The notes beneath the pieces were generated by a model. The model saw only the letters and a program-made list of their open reading frames with translations. It did no database searches and was not told the origin of the DNA. Shown here piece after piece: positions 1 through 5,071 of a stretch of DNA of 5,071 nt. Within the stretch, counting starts at the first letter, position 1, and each line of letters starts with the position of its first letter. The translations under genes and the position numbers were made by a program. Source of the DNA: Faucicola sp048551375 (GTDB lineage: Bacteria > Pseudomonadota > Gammaproteobacteria > Pseudomonadales > Moraxellaceae); the NCBI RefSeq assembly GCF_048551375.1, contig NZ_JBLYZJ010000029.1, positions 1 to 5,071 of the forward strand, in the 5' to 3' direction.

Positions 1-3000
1 CAACGCCAATCAACTACACGGTGAAAGACAACCAAGGCTTAGTCTCTAACGAAGCCACAGTGACTGTGACCTATCCATACCCACCTAAAGTCAGCATCAC
101 CGCACCAACGACCAACATCGCAACGGAAGGTGGTAGTATTACCAAGTTAAATTATACGGTTTCTCAGGACATTGTTAGTACCAAAAATACTACAGTATTA
201 GTCAAACCTGATTTGACAGTTCTTGATACAGTTAAGGCAGTAGACATTACCTCTATCACTTATGTTGATGCTAGCGGTGCGACACAGACTATTACAGATG
301 TGGCAGGCTTCTTTACTAATGGCGTGACGATTACCATTCCAGCAGGCAAACAGACAGGTGCGGTATTTACCTTTAATGTCAATAATGATGCTATTTATGA
401 GCATACTGAAACACTAAAACTGGATATTTCTAAACCGACCAATGCAACCATTGATAAGCAAACTGCTAATGGTACAATTAACGACAATGATAAATTGAGT
501 ATTAGTCTTGATCCACCTGCTCATGTGTCTGAAGAAGGTTTAACAGGTGGTAATCCAGATACAATCTCTGCTTTGAAAGGTACAAATACTGGCTCAGTAA
601 CAGCAACTACTCTAGGCAATATTGATTGGGATATCACAAATTCCACCAAAATTGATGGCGTGATTCATGTGACAGGTGTTGACGGAACCGATAGTACTTG
701 GCTGTCTAGTCTTGCCCTTAACATTGATTCAGGCACTACATTTAAGTCTGGTGGTGTGCAGTTACAGTGGAGTAAGTCTGTTGATAGTAATGGTAATACG
801 GTTTGGTTAGCAGGTACAGATGCCAGTGGCACGAACCCTGCCTTGAAAATCACCCTAAATAAAACAGGTACTGCCACAGCAACAGGTGTTGACTTTAGTT
901 ATACCGCTGAGCTTCTTAGAGCAATTGATCATTCTAGTCCGAGTGGCGAAGATAATATGTCAATTAACTTTAATGTCAGTGTTACTGATAGTAAAACCCA
1001 AGTAGCAACCACAGCCACCACAGTAGTGGTGGTAGAGGATGACTCACCATTACTCTCAGCTACTAGCAAAGAAACAGCAGTACCACCGATTGATGTCAAC
1101 TTAATGCTAGTATTGGACATATCAGGTAGTATGACAAGTACTGTTACCGATGCTACAGGCATTACTAAAACTCGTTTAGCGTGGATGCAAGACGCATTGA
1201 CTCAAGCGATTAACCAATATGAATCATTTGGTGATGTCAAAGTCCGTATCGTGACTTTCTCAACAGCTGCCAGAGCATTAGGCTCTGAGTGGGTGACGGT
1301 GACCGAAGCCAAACAGTTGATTAATGCTTTGGAAGCGACAGGTGGCACTAACTATGAAGATGCGTTAAGTGTTGCTATGAGCGCATTTGATGACCCTGGT
1401 AAGATTGCCACAGGTATCAATAGAAGTGTATTTATTACTGATGGTTCACCAACTTATAATATGGGAGATGAAACAACTTTGACTGGTGAATTAGCTGGTA
1501 CAGGTAGTACCACTACTACCAATGACGCTTTAAGTCCTGCTGAAGAAAAAATCTGGACTGATTTCTTAGCTCGTAAAAAGATTGACTCGACTGCTGTTAA
1601 TATTGACCCAAATACCACAGTTGGTACACAATATATTGACCCAATCGCCTACAATGGTGAGACAGCGACCAACGCCAATGGTAAAGTAGTTAATCCATCA
1701 AAGCTTAAAGAAGAATTACTGAATGGTATTAACGTGGGTATATCGAATGGTGGTTTGTTAAGCTCTGTGAATGGTACTATCGCAACAGGCGGACTGGGTG
1801 CTGATGGTGGTATTATTCAAACTATTACTATCGATGGTGTGACTTATACTTACAATAAATTGACTAATACAGTCACCGCAAGCAATAATTCGACCCCAGC
1901 GTATACTCAGACGACCAACACCTTGGATATCCTTACAGCAAAACAAGGGCATCTGTATGTCAACTTTAGTACTGCGACTTATACCTATCAAGCGTCTAAA
2001 GTAATTCTCTCAGACTACCAAGAGCAGATTGCTTTCTCAACGATTGATAGAGATGGTGATACCTTATCGGGTAATACGACGTTAGATGTGTACCGTTTTG
2101 AAGCGACTAATGACAATATCATTACCAACCAAACAGGCTCGACTATTACCATCAAGCGGTCTGACTTGCTTGCCAATGATGTGGGTGATGGCGGGTTAGT
2201 ATTCAACGGAGCGACCAACCCAGTCAATGGTACATTGGCATCAGCCACCTCTGAACCATTGAGCTTTACCTTTGGTAAATATGTCAGCGACCTTGGCACT
2301 ATTGCGAAGACAATTACTGAAATTGCTAAAGATGCTTCAACTATTAATACTGATAATACCTTTGCCACAGCAACAAATATGGAGTATCGTAATTTCTTTG
2401 GTACGACTACAGACAAGACTGCACCAGTAGGTACAAAAGTAGCTAAGTTTACAGGAGCTATTAGTGATACAGCAGATGTTGACTATATCAGAATCCATTT
2501 AAACAAAGGTGAGATATTAACCTTGGATATTGATGGAACGACAAATGGTCTAGATACAGAATTGACTGTATATAATGAAAGTAAAGTATCAGTCATTAAT
2601 AATGATGATAATACAGTAACTGATGCAGGTTCGGCTGCAACACAAGACTCATTCTTGACTTATACGGCAACTGCAACAGGTGATTACTTCATTAAAGTTA
2701 ATGCCTATGGTGGTAGTACAACAGGTAGCTATAATTTATGGGTAGGTATTAATGATACAGCGTTAGCCAATACGACTAACACCACAGGAAGCTTTGACTA
2801 CAGCATTACGCAGTCTGATAAGACGGACAGTGCCACAGTCAATATCACCCAAGTCACTGGCACGACCATTACAGGTACGATTGGTAACGACACCTTGATT
2901 GGTAGTAACAACCAAGCAGATATCTTGAATGGTGGCGAAGGTGATGATACCCTTATCGGTAATAGTGGTGCTGACACGCTCAATGGAGGTAATGGTAATG

Positions 3001-3365
3001 ATATCCTAGTCTATGATGCGACCGATACCTCGGTAGCAGGTGGTGCAGGTACTGATACCTTATCAATGCTAGGTCAGACCGGCTTGATTAACCTATCAGC
3101 AGTACCTACTAATAAAATAACAGGTATTGAGAAAATTAGTATGGTTGATGGTGTTGCGCAAACGCTACAGATTACTGCATCAAGTGTGCTAAATATGGCT
3201 GATACCAAGAAACTATTTATTGATGGTGATAGTGTAGATACATTTACTTTGACAGGTTCTGGTTATACCAAATCTGCTAGTAGCAATGAAATAGGGTATA
3301 ATATGTATACAGCCACCAATGGCACAACGCTCTATATTGATACCGATATTACTAAAATCATCTAA
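1..3365 (+). CDS. Giant RTX/vWA adhesin secreted by a type I system (C-terminal part, 5' partial)
   Basis: The frame is open from the left edge (first full codon at position 3). The GTG at 21 lies inside a repeat domain reading TPINYTVKDNQG, so it is not the real start. Residue numbers count that GTG as 1. In order I see: the end of an Ig/cadherin-like repeat (1-18); a Calx-beta-like domain (about 23-157) ending in NDND; a T1SS-143-like domain with SEEGLTGGNPD (about 158-343); a vWA domain (about 360-570) with MIDAS residues D366, S368, S370, T443 and D474; a beta domain with GLGADGG and DRDGDTLSG (about 574-692); a cadherin-like domain with LLANDVGDGG, interrupted by a PPC domain (about 774-912); seven nonapeptide units of RTX type; and a roughly 100-residue tail ending TDITKII. 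No cysteine is present, as is usual for type I substrates. The family mediates calcium-dependent surface adhesion and biofilm formation. Ligand and full length cannot be judged. I see no frameshift. Confidence 0.93.
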   Translation, partial: TPINYTVKDNQGLVSNEATVTVTYPYPPKVSITAPTTNIATEGGSITKLNYTVSQDIVSTKNTTVLVKPDLTVLDTVKAVDITSITYVDASGATQTITDVAGFFTNGVTITIPAGKQTGAVFTFNVNNDAIYEHTETLKLDISKPTNATIDKQTANGTINDNDKLSISLDPPAHVSEEGLTGGNPDTISALKGTNTGSVTATTLGNIDWDITNSTKIDGVIHVTGVDGTDSTWLSSLALNIDSGTTFKSGGVQLQWSKSVDSNGNTVWLAGTDASGTNPALKITLNKTGTATATGVDFSYTAELLRAIDHSSPSGEDNMSINFNVSVTDSKTQVATTATTVVVVEDDSPLLSATSKETAVPPIDVNLMLVLDISGSMTSTVTDATGITKTRLAWMQDALTQAINQYESFGDVKVRIVTFSTAARALGSEWVTVTEAKQLINALEATGGTNYEDALSVAMSAFDDPGKIATGINRSVFITDGSPTYNMGDETTLTGELAGTGSTTTTNDALSPAEEKIWTDFLARKKIDSTAVNIDPNTTVGTQYIDPIAYNGETATNANGKVVNPSKLKEELLNGINVGISNGGLLSSVNGTIATGGLGADGGIIQTITIDGVTYTYNKLTNTVTASNNSTPAYTQTTNTLDILTAKQGHLYVNFSTATYTYQASKVILSDYQEQIAFSTIDRDGDTLSGNTTLDVYRFEATNDNIITNQTGSTITIKRSDLLANDVGDGGLVFNGATNPVNGTLASATSEPLSFTFGKYVSDLGTIAKTITEIAKDASTINTDNTFATATNMEYRNFFGTTTDKTAPVGTKVAKFTGAISDTADVDYIRIHLNKGEILTLDIDGTTNGLDTELTVYNESKVSVINNDDNTVTDAGSAATQDSFLTYTATATGDYFIKVNAYGGSTTGSYNLWVGINDTALANTTNTTGSFDYSITQSDKTDSATVNITQVTGTTITGTIGNDTLIGSNNQADILNGGEGDDTLIGNSGADTLNGGNGNDILVYDATDTSVAGGAGTDTLSMLGQTGLINLSAVPTNKITGIEKISMVDGVAQTLQITASSVLNMADTKKLFIDGDSVDTFTLTGSGYTKSASSNEIGYNMYTATNGTTLYIDTDITKII
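2874..3062 (+). repeat. RTX nonapeptide array in the adhesin
   Basis: The stretch divides exactly into seven 27-bp units (63 residues). These read GTIGNDTLI, GSNNQADIL, NGGEGDDTL, IGNSGADTL, NGGNGNDIL, VYDATDTSV and AGGAGTDTL. Units 1, 3, 4, 5 and 7 fit the GGxGxDxLx calcium-binding pattern or a close variant, unit 2 is degenerate, and unit 6 keeps only the length. RTX units bind calcium between consecutive turns and drive folding after export. This array is short for such a large protein. The DNA units differ too much at third positions to be recent duplications. Confidence 0.9.
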
Positions 3366-3393
3366 CTCACCAATTTAACTCTCCGACAACACC

Positions 3394-3423
3394 AAAACCC
3401 ACCGTCAATGCGGTGGGTTTTTT
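3394..3423 (+). terminator. Rho-independent terminator after the adhesin gene
   Basis: A perfect 11-bp stem pairs AAAACCCACCG (3394-3404) with CGGTGGGTTTT (3411-3421) around the 6-nt loop TCAATG. Six T residues (3418-3423) overlap and follow the 3' arm. It begins 28 bp after the adhesin stop codon. The GC core with flanking A and T tracts is typical of an intrinsic terminator, and the A tract on the 5' side could allow it to work in both directions. It separates the adhesin transcript from the OmpA-like gene. Confidence 0.92.
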
Positions 3424-3501
3424 GCTACAGGCTTGCTTGATTCAACTAGTTTGACTGAATAAACATGGCACAAATATTGCTTGCTAATTTAAACATCACT
3501 T

Positions 3502-3542
3502 AAAATACATTATATTTTTTATTTAAAAATATAATGTATTTT
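3502..3542. repeat. Perfect 18-bp inverted repeat
   Basis: The left arm AAAATACATTATATTTTT (3502-3519) is exactly complementary to AAAAATATAATGTATTTT (3525-3542), with a 5-nt spacer TATTT. Each arm contains TATAAT on the outward-reading strand. The right arm ends in a T run (3539-3543), so a transcript could form a long A-U hairpin followed by U residues. Possible roles are a secondary terminator, a regulator-binding palindrome or a cruciform site. The sequence does not decide between them. Confidence 0.8.
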
Positions 3543-3656
3543 TATTAAATAATATCAAACAACCGAATATTGTAAAATTTTGTAATTTATTAACAAGTTT
3601 TTACAAAAAGTGTATGAATAATACAAAATAAACTTACATTTGTAATGTAGAATAAT

Positions 3657-3753
3657 CTTGGATGAGATGAATAGTGGGCTTTATCAGCCAATATTCTAGG
3701 CATCACTTGCCCATTATCCGAGAATGCTTGAGTTTTATCTATTATTCATCATC
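3657..3753 (+). promoter_or_regulatory. Possible structured leader upstream of the OmpA-like gene
   Basis: Complementary blocks could form a three-way junction. The closing stem pairs GATGAATA (3666-3673) with TATTCATC (3743-3750), extended by GAT (3661-3663) with ATC (3751-3753) across a 2-nt bulge. One arm pairs TGGGC (3675-3679) with GCCCA (3709-3713). A second small arm pairs CGAG (3719-3722) with CTTG (3727-3730) around AATG. A competing 9-bp pairing of ATAGTGGGC (3671-3679) with GCCCATTAT (3709-3717) is also possible. I recognise no known riboswitch class. It is unknown whether this segment is transcribed. Chance pairing in AT-rich DNA is a real alternative. Confidence 0.25.
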
Positions 3754-3772
3754 AGATGCACCCTATAACCAT

Positions 3773-3778
3773 TATAAT
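3773..3778 (+). promoter_or_regulatory. Candidate -10 element for the OmpA-like gene
   Basis: TATAAT matches the sigma-70 -10 consensus exactly and would place a transcript start near 3785, giving an 84-nt untranslated leader. No good -35 hexamer lies 16-18 bp upstream. Alternatives are TAGAAT at 3648-3653, which would start a transcript at the foot of the structured segment but also lacks a -35, and TTGAAA at 3801-3806 with a weak -10 (AGTAAT at 3824-3829, 17-bp spacing). In DNA this AT-rich such matches arise easily. Confidence 0.3.
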
Positions 3779-3857
3779 TTTATGTGTATGTGGTTAGCTT
3801 TTGAAAGATTCAAAATTTTATTTAGTAATATTTATCAGCTTAGACTTTTTTAAACCT

Positions 3858-3862
3858 AGGAG
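3858..3862 (+). promoter_or_regulatory. Ribosome binding site of the OmpA-like gene
   Basis: AGGAG lies 6 nt before the ATG at 3869, which is near-ideal spacing. It supports this start, as does the signal peptide that begins directly at this methionine. Confidence 0.9.
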
Positions 3863-3868
3863 TATATT

Positions 3869-4798
3869 ATGTTTCAACTTAAACACCTAAGCCTTGCATT
3901 AATTGCAGGGGTGTTTGCCATTAATACGGCACAAGCGGCCCGTATTGTTGATGAAGCAAATGTAAAAGCCGTAAACCAAGTCAAATGGCATAAAGTTGAA
4001 AACATCAATGCCGAAGACCTTGTAAAAAAAGACATCCCAAATAATTCTGCCAGCGTATTTTTCTTACGTAGAGCGGACAAAGACACCCTTCAAACCAGTG
4101 CCAACGTTGCCATCAATGACCGTTTCCAAGTTAGCCTACAACCAGGTAACTACAGCCAAGTATACTCATGCGTAGGTATCAACCAAATCAGTGGCGAAAT
4201 CACAGGAAACAAAAACAACGACCTGCTAAAAAATGCCTTGACCTTTAATTTAGAGCCTAACACCACCTATTTCTTTGATGTTGACGTAGATGAGAACGGT
4301 GTAACAACCATCAAACACATTACCAAAGAGAGTGCCTTAGAAAGTCTCAAAACCATGAAGTACCAAACGCACCAAATTACTCGTGTTGTACCCAACTGTC
4401 AGCCAGCACCAGCACCTATTACAGCACCACCACCTGTGATTGTTGAACCGGCTTACGAAACCATCGAACTTAAAGTCCTATTTGACAACGATAAAGCAAT
4501 CGTCAAACAACACTACTATGATGAAGTCAAGCGTGTTGCCGACTTTATGGCACGTCATCCTGAAGTAACCGCCACCATTGAAGGTCATACGGACAGTAAT
4601 GCCAGTGACGCATACAATGTTGCATTATCACAACGCCGTGTGGATGCCGTCAAAAAAATCTTAATCAACACTTATGGTGTCGATGCAAGTCGACTTAACT
4701 CAGTCGGTTATGGCGAATCACGTCCTGTGGCTACCAATGCCACTGCCGAAGGTCGTCAACAAAATCGCCGTGTCGTTGCTGTGTTTCAAGCCAACTAA
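3869..4798 (+). CDS. Periplasmic OmpA-family peptidoglycan-binding protein
   Basis: The 309-residue protein starts at an ATG with AGGAG 6 nt upstream. Residues 1-23 look like a Sec signal peptide with a Lys/His start, a hydrophobic core LALIAGVFAI, and a cut after AQA. No lipobox is present. Residues about 60-140 form a beta-rich domain (SVFFLRRAD, VSLQPGNYSQVYSC, LEPNTTYFFDVD) resembling DUF2846-type sandwiches rather than the OmpA barrel. A Pro/Ala linker spans 178-195. Residues about 198-309 are an OmpA C-terminal domain with IEGHTDS, ALSQRRV and a final NRRV. D242 and R257 match in spacing the diaminopimelate-binding Asp/Arg pair of Acinetobacter OmpA. Cysteines C101 and C177 could form a disulfide. 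The probable role is anchoring an envelope component to peptidoglycan. OmpA-domain proteins accompany type I secretion genes for Bap-like adhesins in Acinetobacter, so a link to the neighbouring adhesin is possible. It is not a standard OmpA porin, so I give no gene symbol. Confidence 0.93.
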   Translation: MFQLKHLSLALIAGVFAINTAQAARIVDEANVKAVNQVKWHKVENINAEDLVKKDIPNNSASVFFLRRADKDTLQTSANVAINDRFQVSLQPGNYSQVYSCVGINQISGEITGNKNNDLLKNALTFNLEPNTTYFFDVDVDENGVTTIKHITKESALESLKTMKYQTHQITRVVPNCQPAPAPITAPPPVIVEPAYETIELKVLFDNDKAIVKQHYYDEVKRVADFMARHPEVTATIEGHTDSNASDAYNVALSQRRVDAVKKILINTYGVDASRLNSVGYGESRPVATNATAEGRQQNRRVVAVFQAN

Positions 4799-4832
4799 AA
4801 CTAGATAGTAAATTATTATTATCAATAACAAC

Positions 4833-4927
4833 GTTCGTAGTGAGTCGATGAAGTCTAAAAAACCATTATTTTATAATCTAACTTATAAATTATTTTTAAC
4901 GATATCTAAAACAAACTCATTACGAAC
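4833..4927. repeat. 95-bp hairpin element with 13-bp terminal inverted repeats (MITE- or REP-like)
   Basis: GTTCGTAGTGAGT (4833-4845) pairs with ACTCATTACGAAC (4915-4927) over all 13 positions with one G-U pair. A second inner stem pairs TTTATAA (4870-4876) with TTATAAA (4883-4889) around a 6-nt loop, so the element could fold into one long imperfect hairpin. The ends are richer in G and C than the surrounding spacer. It has no coding capacity, and I see no clear target-site duplication. It could be a miniature mobile or repetitive element, or a transcript-end hairpin for the OmpA-like gene, whose stop codon is 34 bp upstream and which has no other obvious terminator. Confidence 0.55.
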
Positions 4928-4985
4928 AAATAAACAAATATAGTTATTTTTATTAATTTTTTCTTAAAATTAAAAAATATTAAAT

Positions 4986-4989
4986 AGGA
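4986..4989 (+). promoter_or_regulatory. Ribosome binding site of the right-edge gene
   Basis: AGGA lies 6 nt before the ATG at 4996, the same spacing as for the OmpA-like gene. It is the main support that the open frame at the right edge is a real gene start. Confidence 0.75.
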
Positions 4990-4995
4990 TAACCT

Positions 4996-5071
4996 ATGAA
5001 AACTGTAAACATTAAAGCCTATACCACTGACAAAATTGTTAAAGAACTACAAGTTGTCACCAATGACGGAC
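4996..5071 (+). CDS. Start of an unidentified protein (3' partial)
   Basis: An ATG preceded by AGGA at good spacing opens a frame that runs off the window after 25 full codons. It reads MKTVNIKAYTTDKIVKELQV followed by VTNDG. There is no signal peptide: the start is polar, with alternating Lys and beta-branched residues. Codon use resembles that of the two upstream genes. I do not recognise the family with certainty. A short, signal-less, beta-prone start of this type is seen in the N-terminal prefix of Bap/BapA-like type I secreted adhesins, so a second large adhesin is possible, but 25 residues cannot establish it. The spacer before it is 197 bp and contains a hairpin element, so it probably has its own promoter. 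The AT-rich stretch 4928-4985 could hold that promoter, though I see no convincing hexamer pair. Confidence 0.7.
   Translation, partial: MKTVNIKAYTTDKIVKELQVVTNDG

Larger units (their letters stand above)
3424..3868. other. Long AT-rich intergenic region between the adhesin and OmpA-like genes
   Basis: No convincing gene lies in these 445 bp; the open frames are of 12 to 23 codons and lack ribosome binding sites. The region holds a perfect 18-bp inverted repeat (3502-3542), five copies of TGTAA or its complement TTACA between 3571 and 3645, a segment able to fold into a branched structure (3657-3753), candidate promoter hexamers, and the Shine-Dalgarno site of the downstream gene. This is long for a bacterial spacer, so it probably carries the control region of the OmpA-like gene, or the remnant of a lost gene. 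Confidence 0.7.

Noticed and set aside
21..23. GTG as start codon of the adhesin
   Set aside because: The frame continues upstream to the window edge as TPINYT, inside a recognisable repeat domain, and there is no ribosome binding site.
198..2983. Minus-strand open frames within the adhesin gene (61-133 codons)
   Set aside because: They lie antisense to a clear coding frame, have no recognisable domains and no convincing ribosome binding sites.
3465..3503. 12-codon open frame (MAQILLANLNIT) after the terminator
   Set aside because: It has no Shine-Dalgarno sequence and is too short to separate from chance.
3724..3768. 14-codon frame (MLEFYLLFIIRCTL) as a leader peptide
   Set aside because: The only purine stretch, GAGA, directly abuts the ATG, so spacing is wrong. 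It is not rich in one amino acid as an attenuator peptide would be.
3782..3853. 23-codon frame (MCMWLAFERFKILFSNIYQL and three more residues) just ahead of the OmpA-like gene
   Set aside because: It has no ribosome binding site upstream, and its composition reflects AT-rich noncoding DNA.
3874..4086. Minus-strand open frame of 70 codons within the OmpA-like gene
   Set aside because: It is antisense to the signal peptide and N-terminal domain of a well-supported gene and resembles no known family.
4956..4978. Inverted A/T runs (ATTTTTT and AAAAAAT) before the right-edge gene
   Set aside because: This is low-complexity A and T tract sequence, expected by chance in such an AT-rich spacer.
3366..5071. 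CRISPR array, tRNA or insertion sequence in the noncoding parts
   Set aside because: There is no regularly spaced direct repeat, no cloverleaf with a CCA-type end and no transposase fragment.

Overview
The window looks like a piece of a gram-negative gammaproteobacterial chromosome, most likely from the Moraxellaceae (Moraxella, Psychrobacter or Acinetobacter). That placement is inferred from moderate-to-low GC genes, very AT-rich spacers, and a giant cysteine-free RTX adhesin next to an OmpA-like periplasmic protein. No rRNA or other marker gene fixes the genus. Everything recognisable is on the plus strand.

Layout. Positions 1-3365 hold the C-terminal part of a very large secreted adhesin whose N-terminus lies outside the window. 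In order it shows the end of an Ig/cadherin-like repeat, a Calx-beta-like domain, a T1SS-143-like domain, a von Willebrand factor A (vWA) domain with an intact MIDAS, a further T1SS-type beta domain, a cadherin-like domain that appears to be split by a bacterial pre-peptidase C-terminal (PPC) domain, a short RTX array, and a C-terminal type I secretion tail. A strong intrinsic terminator follows at 3394-3423. The roughly 445-bp spacer after it contains a perfect 18-bp inverted repeat, a potentially structured segment and candidate promoter elements. Positions 3869-4798 encode a complete 309-residue periplasmic protein with a signal peptide, a non-barrel N-terminal beta domain, a Pro/Ala linker and an OmpA C-terminal peptidoglycan-binding domain. 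The next spacer (4799-4995) contains a 95-bp hairpin element with 13-bp terminal inverted repeats. A new coding region starts at 4996 and runs off the right edge.

How the parts may work together. The adhesin would be exported by a type I (ABC/MFP/TolC) system and fold in extracellular calcium. Its vWA, Calx-beta and PPC modules would mediate attachment or biofilm cohesion. The OmpA-like protein would tie an envelope component to peptidoglycan. Acinetobacter type I loci that export Bap-like proteins include OmpA-domain proteins, so a role near the secretion apparatus is plausible, but no transporter gene is visible here. The terminator and long spacer indicate that the two genes are separate transcription units. 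No CRISPR array, tRNA, rRNA or transposase gene was seen.
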